Assembly (NCBI GenBank): GCA_964019135.1
Contig: OZ025248.1
Coordinates: 49,717,670 to 49,781,669 of the forward strand
Length of the DNA stretch: 64,000 bases
Source: Arenicola marina
Lineage: Eukaryota > Annelida > Polychaeta > Arenicolidae
Direction of reading: 5' to 3'
The translations under genes were made by a program, and so were the position numbers. Positions 12,815-23,883 of the stretch are shown in pieces. Numbering within the stretch: the first letter of the stretch is position 1; each line of letters begins with the position of its first letter. Under the pieces are notes generated by a model. It was given only the letters and a program-made list of their open reading frames with translations. It did no database searches and was not told the origin of the DNA.

Positions 12815-12912
12815 CCGCCCGCATGCAGATATCTGTTTGAATATTCATAAGAAACTGCGTAATCACGGAACCGGAAGCGCCAACCGGGTGTGAATTACAA
12901 AAACGCTACGCT
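12815..12912 (-). repeat. Right copy of the imperfect inverted repeat
   Basis: Reverse complement of 11047-11150, with shared GCGTTTTTGTAATT, ACACCCGGTTGGC, CTTCCGGTTCC and TGAATATTC blocks. Orientation is opposite to the left copy. Confidence 0.65.
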
Positions 12913-13054
12913 TCGACACGTGGTATCGGCCATAACCAGAGAGAGCCATCGGCTCGACGGCAACCAGCCCTCATTCCAAAATACCCGATGTGTCAAATAT
13001 ACCATGTTCGGGTATATCTTACAGTCCGCTGCTCAGGAAAGCTCAAAGTACCCT

Positions 13055-13165
13055 ACGGACAAAATGCGAGTGGGCAAAATGCTAGCGGGTAAAATGCCAG
13101 CGGACAAACTGCCAATGGACTAAATGACAACGGGTCCACTGCAGGCGGACAACATGCCGGTTGAC
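13055..13165 (+). repeat. Short 15-bp-type tandem repeat
   Basis: Degenerate repeats of a GCGGRCAAAATGCC-like word, seven or so copies, drifting to ACAACGGGTCC. Low information content and no gene. Confidence 0.6.
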
Positions 13166-13782
13166 ATAAGGTTAATTGATACAATATGAAATTTCAAGGT
13201 TTAAGCTACACTGGGCAAATTACAAACCTAAGACAGTGACAAACATTACTGAATGAAATGGCAATATCCGCAGACTTATTTCCTCCCCCATTTGAACACC
13301 ATCGCTTGTAACACAGGAAGCGATATGCGTAGCCAATAACCCAGATTCGGTGGCTGTTTACAATGTAACTATCTATACTTCTTATGATGACGTCAAAGAT
13401 ATCTATACTGGAGTGTCCACAGGCGTTTGTTTGTAGGCAATATATTAAGATACCTCTTGCGAAATACCCAATGTCGCATCTCTCCAAGTATATATGACGT
13501 CAAAGCTACTTATACGGGAATGTTTACATTTTAAACAAATTGGGGCATGCTCTATACGCAAGGCGTCGGCATATCCCCAGGTAGACAATACGGTGCAAAT
13601 TACAAAAAGAATCAAACCCAATACATTAAATGTACCCCAATATTTTTAGAATTCGTCAGAAGCAAAACTTGGCGCTATATGATTTGATGATGCGGAAGTA
13701 ATTCATTGACATGTTCATTTCATTTATGTTGCAGCCACGTGGCGTTTTGGTTGCGGTTAATTACTGCCACTTGGTGAACCTG
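13166..13782. other. Unique sequence with one small duplication
   Basis: Two related segments around ATGACGTCAAAG lie at about 13387 and 13495, roughly 107 bp apart, each containing a TGACGTCA site. A 93-codon minus-strand frame (13206-13487) has no recognisable domain. No gene is called. Confidence 0.4.
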
Positions 13783-13872
13783 CAGTGGCAAAAGATCCAG
13801 CGGGGGGCGCCCCCTTTTTAGGACATGTGCCCCCCCCCCCCCCCTTGACAAAAAATACTGGATCCGCCACTG
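13783..13872. mobile_element. Small MITE with hAT-like terminal inverted repeats
   Basis: Left end CAGTGGCAAAAGATCCAG and right end, reversed, CAGTGGCGGATCCAG form imperfect terminal inverted repeats around a GC-rich core with a C homopolymer. CAGTGGCGGATCCAG-type ends are widespread in animal hAT-type MITEs. No clear 8-bp target duplication is visible, so the assignment rests on the ends alone. Confidence 0.5.
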
Positions 13873-13889
13873 CCACGTCGTTAACGCAC

Positions 13890-14002
13890 ATGTTAAAATA
13901 CACAGCAAAAGCAATTATAATCATCGCCTGGTGTTTTCAAAGTCGTTTATACATGTGATGTATGACGTTCATATTAACATAAACTAAATTGTGCTAGCTG
14001 GG
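13890..14002 (+). mobile_element. Dispersed element ending in GTGCTAGCTGGG, copy 1
   Basis: Shares with 38925-39250 the ordered blocks CACATGTT(T)AAATACACAG, TGATGTTTTCAAAG or the near match TGGTGTTTTCAAAG, CATGTGATG, TATTAACATAAA and a terminal GTGCTAGCTGGG. This copy lacks the CACGTG-rich minisatellite carried by the other. Confidence 0.6.
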
Positions 14003-14625
14003 ATCCAACATTGTTTGGCGAGATGAATAATCCAATGGAAAAATGACCGTGCGCAAGCGGGATCTATGGATTTGGCAATTTGTTGTCAAGACTATCACCA
14101 CCCAGCTTATTCTACATAACTGCGCATTATCTTACAAGCGCACACGATGCACCCACACATATTCCTATTTCTTTAATATAATGCAAATATGAGTATTTTC
14201 TAACACTAATATAACCTGAAACTTACTCGCCCAAACGCGCCAAAAGACAGGAGATTTATCAAAGAAGAATACATATCACTTGCAATTAACATGTCAGAAT
14301 ACATTCCGTGAATACATGTTTTAAATAAGACATGCTGGAGTTTACAATATTAGAGTATTGCACTCTTAGAAGACACCACTTAAATGAGACGAAAACAGTC
14401 AACTCTGCACATGATTTCAAGAAATGAACTGTATACACCAGCTCGTTGTCAGCCGTCTTCGATAATGAGTAAAGAGATAAATTACTGGTTTTGTGATGTG
14501 ATGCAGTGAGCCACATCGTCGTTGGTTGATTGAGCGATAAGTGACACGCAGGGCTACATGCAGATCGATAGCCTACAGCGGATATTGTCTCTCCAAACGT
14601 GGTTGTAAAGGTGAAGGTTAAAGGT
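14003..14625. other. Unique sequence, no gene recognised
   Basis: No domain, RNA gene or repeat recognised. A 76-codon minus frame (14286-14516) is unremarkable. Confidence 0.4.
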
Positions 14626-15560
14626 CTTCCGGATCAGTGAATGAAGCACTGACACCGGATGTGTCTTACGGATCAGTGGATACAGCACTGACACCGGATG
14701 TGTCTTCCGGATCAGCGGATGGAGCAATGACACCGGATGTGTCTTCCGGATCAGTGGATGGAGCACTGACACCGGATGTGTCTTCCGGATCAGCGGATGG
14801 AGCACTGACACCGGATGTGTCTTCCGGATCAGTGGATGGAGCACTGACACCGGATGTGTCTTTCGGATCAGCGGATGGAGCACTGACACCGGCTGTGTCT
14901 TCCGGATCAGCGGATGGAGAACTGACACCGGCTGTGTCTTCCGGATCAGCGGATGGAGCACTGACACCGGATGTGTCTTCCGGATCAGCGGATGGAGCAC
15001 TGACACCAGATGTGTCTTCCGGATCAGCGGATGGAGCACTGACACCGGATGTGTCTTCCGGATCAGCGGATGGAGCACTGACACCGGATGGGTCTTCCGG
15101 ATCAGCGGATGGAGCACTGACACCGGATGTGTCCTTCGGATCAGCGGATGGAGCACTGATGCCGGATGTGTCTTCCAGGTCAGCGGATGCAGCACTGACA
15201 CCGGATGTGTCTTCCGGATCAATGGATGGAGCACTGACAAAGGATGTGTCTTCCGGATCAGCGGATGGAGCACTGACACCGGATGTGTCTTCCGGATCAG
15301 CGGATGGAGCACTGACACCGGATGTGTCTTCCGGATCAGCGGATGGAGCACTGACACCGGATGTGTCTTCCAGATCAGCGGATGGAGCACTGACACCGGA
15401 TGTGTCTTCCGGATCAGCGGATGGAGCACTGACACCGGATGTGTCTTCCGGATCAGTGGGTGCAGCACTGACACCGGGTGTGTCTTCCGGATCAGTGGAT
15501 GGAGAACTGACACCGGATGTGTCTTCCGGATCATTGGATGGAGCACTGACACCGGATGTG
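14626..15560. repeat. 39-bp minisatellite, about 24 copies, open in three frames
   Basis: Tandem 39-bp units (GGATCAGCGGATGGAGCACT, then GACACCGGATGTGTCTTCC). As 39 is 13 codons, the same frame repeats in every unit: the plus strand reads SADGALTPDVSSG repeats for about 313 codons, and two minus-strand frames are open for 332 and 302 codons. Unit-to-unit substitutions change amino acids in all three frames, giving no sign that one frame is protected. The last unit ends at GATGTG-GTAAGC, a good splice donor. No convincing acceptor, start or partner exon is visible, so I treat it as a minisatellite with incidental open frames; a repetitive exon is the alternative. Confidence 0.85.
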
Positions 15561-16880
15561 GTAAGCAGAGTCACGTGACGCAGTTTTATAGTAGCTTTGT
15601 GTCATATCAAGGCGAGGTCGTTGAAAATATAATCTATTTTATACTCACCAACGCCTCAACGCTGCGTTTATGATGTTTCAGATATCACGTTATCGGATTA
15701 TCCATCGCGTTTATGGTTATGATCAACTTGATCCCATCATGTTCAACTTCTCTCCATCATGTTACATCATGCTCACCGTGTCTTCATTGTGTTCCAGGAA
15801 GCCTCCCTAGCTCCATCTGTAAGCAGTATGAGTTTGAGCTCAACGGGTAGCGGGTACAAATCACAGGACCGGCATCTTGGTCCAATTTAGTCTTCATGTG
15901 TACAAAGCGACCTACAACATCAATAGTTTATTTCATTTCCACCCATACGACGTGCTTCCATCATATTCAACGATAATTTATCAAAATAATGGCGACGTTT
16001 ATTAAGTCATTTTCTTTATTTTAGCAGCGTGACTGCTTCCTACAAGCGTTTGTATTTCAACAGGCACATGTGCCATTTGAAGACCGTAAGATTCATTTCA
16101 TTAAAATAAAAAAAATTCCGTATGAATTCATCAGTTTTTAATTGCGATGACGCATCCCTTGGATGTCACATATAGTCAACTTCATTTATGAACATATAGA
16201 CCTCCTGGCGAACATTGAGGGATTTAATTTTTTTTAGAATTTATTTGGCATTTTTACCAAAATATAAGAATACGGCTGCTATGCACATTTAGCTGGCATC
16301 TACCACTTTCAGCCTACAACTTACGAAATCTTTTGAAGCTTATATTATTGTTTGTCGACCAAGTAGGTAAAGCACCCCCCCCCCCCCACCACCCGGCATC
16401 CACCTTACTCCTGAATATGATTTCAGCTGCATGTCGACCAGATGTCATCCCTGGAGTCGGCCTTGTGATGGTCACCATGTATCCTAATAACGTCCCTTCA
16501 AGCTGTGGTCAGGAATCCTTCCAACTGCTAATGGCCCAGCGCTCTGGACATCCGTTTGGACAGCGTCGCCATTCAGGTGAACTGAAGCCCTTTGACACAT
16601 GTATAATGAAGTCATTTACATGCATATGAGACCAGTTATTATCTAGAGAAAATAATTGCCTCCGACAGTTAATCTGTAGAACTTTTCGAAGTTATAGTGT
16701 GTTACCCAAGGGTGATCATTGGCCCATTTCACGTACATAACTTAGCCAGCTACAGGTAGGCTAAAAAGGCTTGGTAGGCTGAAATCGCCCATCCTTTACA
16801 TGGTAACTTTAGTCGACTAGGCCCTGTAGTCGGCTGAACTACGTTCGTAAAATGCACCACATGTATAAGGCGGCCATGTA
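15561..16880. other. Unique AT-rich sequence, no gene recognised
   Basis: Contains a C homopolymer at about 16375-16387 and no recognisable coding region. TTCCAG-GAAGCC near 15795 resembles a splice acceptor that could follow the donor at the end of the 39-bp array, but the downstream frame closes quickly. Confidence 0.4.
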
Positions 16881-16884
16881 CACA

Positions 16885-17354
16885 CCCTGGATCTAGAGCT
16901 AACCTCTCTGACCAACTATCGGGATCTATTGCAAAGAGCTATAATAACAAATCGTTTCTTGCACAGAAGTAAATTAGCTACTTCAGAGATGTGCGTTTTC
17001 TGCTCTGTTTCGTCAGAAACAATTGAGCACCTTCTCTTTGAATGCCCATATGTGAGACCCATTTGGCAAGAGTTAGAACGTTGGCTCGAGGCCGTATCAG
17101 CCCAGACCATATGTACCCGATTTACACTAATATCAAGTATGTTTGGAGTAGTTTGGTCCCCACATAGCGAACTTATTAATCACTTGACTTTAATTGTTAA
17201 AAAATATATATATTACTGCAAGTGGTCCAACACAGTTCCAGTTTTTCAGGCTGTGAAAAACTATCGGGATCGTCAGTTAGACTGGACCAAAAGGAATCAT
17301 ACCGTTTTTCGTTCCTTGAATGAATGTACATTTCAACCGAAATTTTTGTATTAG
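16885..17354 (+). mobile_element. LINE ORF2 C-terminal zinc-binding tail
   Basis: A 141-codon frame (16929-17354) encodes the cysteine-rich end typical of reverse transcriptase ORFs: ITNRFLHRSK, then C-V-F-C, about 10 residues, ETIEHLLFECP, then RPIWQELERWL. The CxxC...H(x)4C arrangement preceding a tryptophan is the zf-RVT signature of L1/Tx1- and RTE-type LINEs. No polymerase domain is found upstream, so this is a 5'-truncated copy. The frame itself is intact to its TAG at 17352-17354, indicating fairly recent insertion. Confidence 0.75.
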
Positions 17355-17489
17355 ACTATATATCATGCTAAAACTTTCCAAATAAATCACTCTGTGAGAG
17401 GGGGGGGGGGGGGCATAGCATTTCCGATCTCCGCGATTGGCATTCAGGATTTCTTGGAGATTCGCAATAAACTGTTGCGTCTTTTGGGG

Positions 17490-17710
17490 GATCGTTTTCG
17501 CTTATTAAGGGAAACATTTATCGACCGATTATCGGTTTCAAAATATGTAAGCAATCACCTAAGAGGTAGATTTTGTAAATTAAGATAATGCTAGTATTTT
17601 ATTTTATATAACTTCCTGACCATGAGCAAAACATACGGGCTGGTGCGGCTACGACGAAGATGCACTTTTCGTGCGGAAGCTAATGTGGGTTATACATACG
17701 GCCTATGTCG
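17490..17710 (+). repeat. Dispersed repeat, copy 1 of a pair
   Basis: Shares with 59960-60178 the ordered blocks CGATTATCGG, CAAAA(T/C)A(T/C)(A/G)TAAG, CATGAGCA, CTGGTG(C/A)GGCTA, CTTTTCGTGCG and ATACGGCC. No coding capacity is recognised. Its presence both here and in an intron of the channel gene marks it as mobile or otherwise amplified. Confidence 0.55.
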
Positions 17711-18640
17711 TCAACATGTTTATGACGATGATTGATGAGCGTGTCATAAAGGGGGAACGTTTATTCATATACATCATAAGACAACCGTGTATGTTGTGAT
17801 ACGCAACTCGGGGACGTCGCATTATCTGATTATGGGCATATAGATTCTAGCTCTCCGCATCCGATATTCCTATATTGCTTGACTAATCGGGGGCAGAAAA
17901 GGGATGTGGCGTGGCTCCTACTCCTGGTCCAGATGCTTCTTTCTTTCTTCAGGTTTATTTTTGCTGTTTGCCACACTTTGTACTACGTACAAGGTGAGGC
18001 CTCATTGTGGTCCCCACTTTGCCTTACTCATGGCACACACGGTTCTAGCTGCCACGTGTCACCATTATGTAGGCCTAACATTATATATATATATACGATA
18101 AATTACTTCTTGCTATTATGTAATAAACGCCTTTAAGAGAATCTTTTTGTTAATGTCTTAAGCGAATAGCTCGCTCGAGTTTAATGCGGAACGCCTCATG
18201 CCGGGGGACTTGAAATTTGGGTCAGATGCCAATAACATATCAATGTTAGGGATCAATATCCCTTCAATGTGTGTCATAGCTGTTCCACAATAAAATATGT
18301 GAGCAGCGTCTCAACCACTAGTTACATTTTGATATGGCTTGAATTGTACTACATAATCAGAACAACTGTGTGACCACCATTTTCCTCATGTTCCTAAAGA
18401 AACATTACTTTAGGGATTCCCTTGAACGTTGAGTACTATAATCAGTTACGACGACGCTAGTGTACGCCACTTCAGTTCTACCTGGCCACGGACATGCCGA
18501 GGCCAGTATAGGCTTCCACCACCAAGGAACATTCCTTCCCCAGGTATTATCTTTGGCTTCATCTTCTACTACTCATCGCTGTTGAGCAGGTGTCATGACT
18601 TGTCTAAATGATCCAAGAAGGGTGTGTTGCGGCATGACCG
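17711..18640. other. Unique sequence, no gene recognised
   Basis: Two frame-shifted plus-strand frames (17879-18136 and 17904-18101) overlap a hydrophobic stretch but match no family. No splice pattern or start context supports a gene. Confidence 0.4.
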
Positions 18641-18644
18641 CTAT

Positions 18645-18776
18645 GTTGTCAACCTAGAATGGTTTGAGGGGATTCATGGCCATTGTTGTCAACCCAGAAT
18701 GGTTTGAGGGGATTCATGGCCATTGTTGTCAACCCAGAATGGTTTGAGGGGATTCATGGCCATTGTTGTCAACCCA
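18645..18776 (+). repeat. 40-bp tandem repeat, about 3.4 copies
   Basis: Near-identical 40-bp units beginning TTGTCAACCCAGAATGGTTT and containing GATTCATGGCCATTG. Low divergence indicates recent amplification. Confidence 0.9.
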
Positions 18777-18819
18777 GGGGACCAATTCGACTATGTTAAG
18801 GCCCATTTCATGACGTTGG

Positions 18820-19770
18820 CATGGCACGCCGTCAGTCATTTGGCGTATCGAGGCCTTATAATGGGCTTGGCCATGTTAAAGTGTGATTATTTGCTAGCGT
18901 CCAAACTACTGCTTCGATTTCGATGCAATTTGGCAAACATGATGTCAGTAATATGGGTACATATACCACCACATATGAGTCATCTACCTGCATTTATCTA
19001 GTCACAGCGATTTTTTTGCACTTTCGGCAATGTTAAAATTGATCATCCAATAACGCGAAAACTATAAATGAGAGGTGAAATCTGAGGGAACGTTACCTTT
19101 GCGCATCTCTCTGAAGAATACTCTGAAACAAATCGCGAATCTCTAGACCAAATATTAACGAAGTTACGCGGGAAAACATGTTTCGTAACCTTGACCTTGA
19201 GGTGACCTTGACCTTGGAAGCGTGACCTTGATCAATAAAGTACTTTGCGGTCAAATACCAATGTCATGTCTCACGCAATGTGTCGTTTGTCTGACATGTA
19301 CCCTTCATGGAGAAATTGAGGAGGACCTGTTCCCGCCAAAATGCTCCCGTAGGGTCCCATGTTAAACTTTGGGAATTTTTAGCGGGAAAACTCTTTAGGC
19401 GATTTGCACAAATGAAAGACGATATAGAAGGTACTAATGGGCCCAATACGTAAAATAATTTGCAGCGTGATTAAATGGAAACTGCGAACGTTATAGCAAT
19501 TTTCCCCTGTTTTTGCTCCTATCTTTTAATGGTTAAGCGAATTTCGAAAAATTCCTGTGACCTTGACCTTTGACCTACATGCCCCATCTACGAACTTAGC
19601 CTGACGATTCTGCCACACCGCATCACTTTGTGAATTTTGAAGTCAATATCTTAAGGCATTCGAAAGATAATGCGCCACGTTAAAAAACAGACAGACAGAC
19701 TAACCGAACACACCGACATAAGACGAAAATTGAAAATGTTCGTCTTAACAAGGCACATCACCCTGGCGGC
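18820..19770 (+). repeat. Dispersed repeat family with TGACCTTGACC clusters, two adjoining copies
   Basis: The interval contains two diverged copies of one family. Shared words are CCATGTTAAA, TTTCGATGCAATTTGGCAAA, AATGGTTAAG and, at the 3' side, GTGACCTTGACCTTTGACC or a variant. At 19189-19233 there are five TGACCTTG-type words in a row. A short (ACAG) run follows at 19690. Copies at 20400-21530 and 21870-22160 share the same words. No coding capacity is visible. Confidence 0.6.
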
Positions 19771-20041
19771 TGAGAGATTATGGCTCAAATGCACGTCTGA
19801 TGACGCATGACTGTTGCATGGTGGACGTCTCGCTGCACACTATAATTCAAACCGGGATCTTCTGGGTCGATTATTAAATGTACATGGCAGGGGTGTAGGG
19901 TAGGAGGTGCGTGTGATTGAGGGGAAGAAGAATACTGTGTCTGTATTGGCGGACACGGCCAGCAGTTTGAAGGAATTACAGCGTTTCGTAGCTTCCCACG
20001 CTGATGCAATCGCTGTCACCTGGACCTCAGTTGGGGCCCGC

Positions 20042-20062
20042 GCCGGGGGGGGGGGGGGGGGG
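20042..20062 (+). repeat. G homopolymer tract
   Basis: Near-uninterrupted run of about 18 G residues within GC-rich unique sequence. The adjoining unique stretch (19770-20380) carries only short frames on both strands and no recognised gene. Confidence 0.8.
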
Positions 20063-20399
20063 AGAGGAAGGCGGCTCTCGGTTCACGGTATGACAACCAT
20101 GCAGCAATCAGCAGAACGGCAGCGGACCGGTGAGCAATACACAGGGTAGGGGTGGGTGTGGATAAGGGTAGGAGTGTGTGCCAGTGAATCGCATCAAACC
20201 CAGAATGCGTGTGTGTATTGGCGGCCATGGCGAAGGCCGGGGTGGGGGCGGCGGAAGGTGGGGATGGGGGGTGTCGCGTTAGGAGAACGGGAACCCCGTA
20301 TAGTTTACTATTGCAACGATCTTTTCGTCGATTTACGCAAAAGTGTTAACATGGCAACTTTTAACCATATTTTTTCCTGACGGGCAATACAATTCCACG

Positions 20400-21530
20400 G
20401 TGTCCTATACCATTTTCAAGTTTGTACGGTCAATATTGAGGGCACCGTGAATTTCGTTAATTTTTAATTGAAATGACCCGTTACGTGATAACCGCCAATC
20501 CGATTTTAGTGCAATTTTAAATATAAGGTCCTAATTTATGCCCCAGTCTGTGGTAAATATTGGAAGGCGATAGCTTAAAAATTGAAAAAGTCGGGTTCCA
20601 ACCTCCAACTTCCAGGCGCTCTGGCACCGTTACGTTGCGCGCTCCAGGTTCGAGTTGAGATCGGATTTGGAAGAAGCTTCTATCACTTCTATCCAACAGG
20701 ACAAGTTTGGCGTTCAGGTGTCTTTTAGTTTTCCGAGTTACAACCGAGCACTCGACATTTACAATAGTCCAGGTCACAAACTTGACCTTGGACCCAGGTT
20801 GCTGAAATATAATCAATTTTAAGATACGACCTTAAGTAATCTTTGTGTCAAAGATGAGTTACGTGGCTTATAGGTGTCTATGTTTTGAGCTACTAATAAT
20901 TTTCAAAAATGTCCTATCTTTTACCATTGGGCATTTTTTGCGTTGCCATGGAAACAAAAAGTAACTGTCCGTTCGGGATGATTTTTGACATACGGTACTT
21001 GAGTGGAACCCTGAATGTCCCTGCAAAGTATCGTGACAATCGCATTGATTTTTAAGGAAAAAAATAGTTGTGGAAAATTTTGAAATTTCCAGAGCCTGTA
21101 GTGTGAAAACTATTGTTCCTACGTAAAATTTGATAGCAATAACGAGAAAGATATTCAGGAGCCACTATAGCCACTAATTTCGTGTTTCTACCTGTAATAT
21201 TAAGCGAGTTAGACAGGGAAATGTGTTTTGGACGTATGACGTCACCGTGACGTTGACGTTTGACCGATTTTACCCGGCAACGAACTTGACCTCAGATTAG
21301 ACTTCTGGCATCTGTTGGCGAAGTTTGACAACGGTAGCTGCAAGTGTTCGACAGTTATCCTGACGACAGACAGACACACACACACACACACAACAGACAC
21401 ACACACACACACAAACAGGACTGACTCACATGATGGCGATTTTCGCCATAACAAACGGACAAAGTGATAGATTCCTGAAATCGAAGATTTCCGTCATAAC
21501 TAGACACCGTCACCCACAGGGTGAAGGATG
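20400..21530 (+). repeat. Dispersed repeat family with TGACCTTG words, copy 3, plus CA microsatellite
   Basis: Diverged member of the family seen at 18.8-19.8 kb, with AACTTGACCTTGGACC (about 20777) and GACGTTTGACC (about 21257). It ends in an ACACAC microsatellite at about 21370-21417, comparable to the ACAGACAG run ending another copy. No gene is recognised; a 99-codon minus frame (20517-20816) is incidental. Confidence 0.5.
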
Positions 21531-21574
21531 ATGACGGAAATGGTATATTCGGGGACCTACGGAGACACACACAC

Positions 21575-21715
21575 GCAGCCGGGATTGACCCCTCAGATCC
21601 AGATTCGGCCCCATAGATCCATATTTGACCTCCCAGTTCCAGATTTTACACCTCAGATCCAGATTTGACCTCTCAGATCCAGATTGACCCCTCAAATCCA
21701 GATTGACTAAGATCC
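21575..21715. repeat. 27-bp-type minisatellite, about 5 copies
   Basis: Degenerate units of 24-28 bp built on CCTCAGATCCAGATT(T)GAC. The minus strand reads NLDLRGQSGS-like repeats. Too short and isolated for a gene. Confidence 0.75.
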
Positions 21716-21869
21716 CGGAGACACCCATAGATAGAAACAACCCAATGCCCCACCCCAGCCTTCCTTCCCCTTAAATGCACACGCACGGATTTGAGCAGTA
21801 CTCCACCCTGAAAGGCGGCACGGCTTATTGCTCACGATGAGTAGAGCTTATTGCTCAAATATGTAGCCT

Positions 21870-22160
21870 CATAGAGTCCCATGTTAAAGTTTCTTTTTCA
21901 AGTTAACATATTTTTTAGCGACCAAACTTCTTAATCGATTTCGATGCAAATTGGCAAAGGGCGAGAAACGCCAGAGGACTATATGTATATTTTCCAAAGC
22001 GCTAGCTCTAAAACTGTTTGTACAGTGACCTGTATTTCAATTATTGGCCCTATCTCCCAATGGTTAAGGAACAAACAAAAAAATCCTGTGACCTTGAGCT
22101 TTGACCTACATACCCCGCTAACGAACTTGACCGAGCCATGTCGGATACCTATCGATGGGT
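21870..22160 (+). repeat. Dispersed repeat family, copy 4
   Basis: Contains CCCATGTTAAAG, GATTTCGATGCAAATTGGCA, CCAATGGTTAAGGAA and GTGACCTTGAGCTTTGACC in the same order as the copies at 18.8-19.8 kb. Confidence 0.6.
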
Positions 22161-23215
22161 AAAGTTACAATGTTGCGCTTTGCGCCGTTTTAGTCCGTTT
22201 AACGCTGAGCGAGCCGGCCGAAGCATTAGATGCTTAGATCCAGATTTGTGTCATTTATCAGCCAAGAAAGCTAATGTTTTTTTCTGATCTAAGTTTGGAT
22301 TCGGGTTGTCTGCGAATTTGCACACACCCGCGGACAACCTTGGAGAATACGTGTATATTTTTTTGAAGTTGTAGAGCCAATGGTTCTTACACAAGTCCAC
22401 TGCGGTTGACTATCTCTACCGACGTGCCTGACACCGTCCGCCCTCCCAGTTATCCTTTCGCCATTGTCTCTACCACTCCCAGCTACCCCTTCGCCATCAC
22501 AATCGCCCCTACCCCTCCCCCAAGCCCAACTTGACACGCTGGCACCAGCTATTTCTTGTATGTCCGCCGCAAGGACATTTAACGCCACGTGGCATCAGCC
22601 ACTCCTCCGGCACACGCGCCAATTTCACTGGAGTCCTCACTCAACCAGTCACACAATGTCCCTCTGGAATGTTACGTAATGTTACTGAGACGAAATTCTT
22701 ATGTAATATAATGGAGAATACTCCGGCTTTGATTGCTTAACATTGTCCCCGCCATCCCGCCAACCCACTCACCCAGCCACAGACCTACCCACCAACCTAC
22801 CCACCACACCCCTCCAACTGACCCACACACCTACCAACCTACCCACCACGCCCCGCTATCCCGCGATCCGTTGCACCCACCCATCACACTGGCACCTTCT
22901 TTAAATGAGACCATATTTGGGAAGAGGATAGGCCGCAAGTGACCCCAATTGCTCTTTTTACTGTGTTTCCACCAGTCAATAGAAGGGTAGGTATCCCTGT
23001 GCCAGCCCCCCTTCTCCCTTCCCAACCCTGGAACTACCAGAAGTTGGAGAGGAGTGGCGTTTCCATGATGGGGGTGGGTAGGTATGGGCGCAGCGGGTAA
23101 CCGCTTGAATTCTTGAGGTGGGAAGGTCGGTGTAAAGTGGGGGGAGTTTGGGGGAGGTGGGCATGTTGTGCGCAACATAGGGCTTGGGTATATATATTCT
23201 GGGTTTGGTTACGTT
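22161..23215. other. Low-complexity C-rich DNA, no gene recognised
   Basis: 22740-22870 is a C/A-rich region with repeated CCAACCTACCCACC words. Many short proline-rich frames exist on both strands; none has a recognised domain. Confidence 0.45.
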
Positions 23216-23249
23216 GGGGATGTTTTGGTCCACTCCAGGGCGCAGGTAA

Positions 23250-23360
23250 AGCCGTTTTTCGCAATTCTCGAAGACCTGGGCAACACTCTGTCGGGCAATA
23301 CGGGGTGGCCACCGATGTCGTGGTGTCGGAACGTGGCTACCGGGCCGGTAGTCATTGCAA
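23250..23360 (+). CDS. Possible exon of the same gene as the OB-fold exon (weak)
   Basis: The segment between GGGCGCAG (acceptor-like, about 23248) and TTGCAAG-GTACGT (donor-like, about 23361) is open in two plus-strand frames, reading AQVKPFFAILEDLG... or AGKAVFRNSRRPG.... No domain is recognised. It is listed because it has plausible splice signals at both ends and lies 520 bp upstream of the OB-fold exon on the same strand. Reading frame and reality are uncertain. Confidence 0.2.
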
Positions 23361-23647
23361 GGTACGTTTATAATAAAGAGTGGTGGAAGTTTTGTAATTC
23401 TAAATTGTACATTTGTATTTTTTATTATAGAACACTGAAGCAGATTTGTAAATTTAGGCTTTGTCTAGTGACTAGTTACACTTTTTAATATGCCCAGAAT
23501 GAAATCTCTAGGAGGCGGATACAGAGTTGGCTAATAGGTTATATGTAATTTCCACTATTAGGGAGCTCTAGCTGTTACACTTTTATTTGTAGATTTTTTT
23601 CCCTATTCTATTTGCAGGTGTACAGGCATGGGACGTTTGATCGTATC

Positions 23648-23808
23648 ACGTCAATGGGAGAAGGGGGAGTGGAGCCATGTCCCCGGGGTAACCCCCTACT
23701 CTTGGCGAAGAAGGCGATCCGGCATGACCACAGCAGGGCGCGAACCGTCGACCCACGTGCCGTTTGGCTCTCATGTGGCCCACTGAGCTGTCGGACCGCC
23801 CCGACGCC
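23648..23808 (-). mobile_element. tRNA-derived SINE, minus-strand copy
   Basis: On the minus strand: a CAGCTCAGTGGG box-A-like word, TGAGAGCC, AACGGCACGTGG, the box B GGTTCGCGCCC (23736-23746), AAGAGTAGGGGGTTA, GACATGGCTCCACTC and TTCTCCCATTGAC. The same series occurs on the plus strand at 39300-39600. The A and B boxes are the internal RNA polymerase III promoter of a tRNA ancestor. It lies just upstream of the OB-fold exon. Confidence 0.75.
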
Positions 23809-23883
23809 AGTTACGTGGGGTGTGAGGGGGTGTGAGGGGGTGGGATGTATACGTTTTCGTTATACATGTGAAATTCATTGCAG

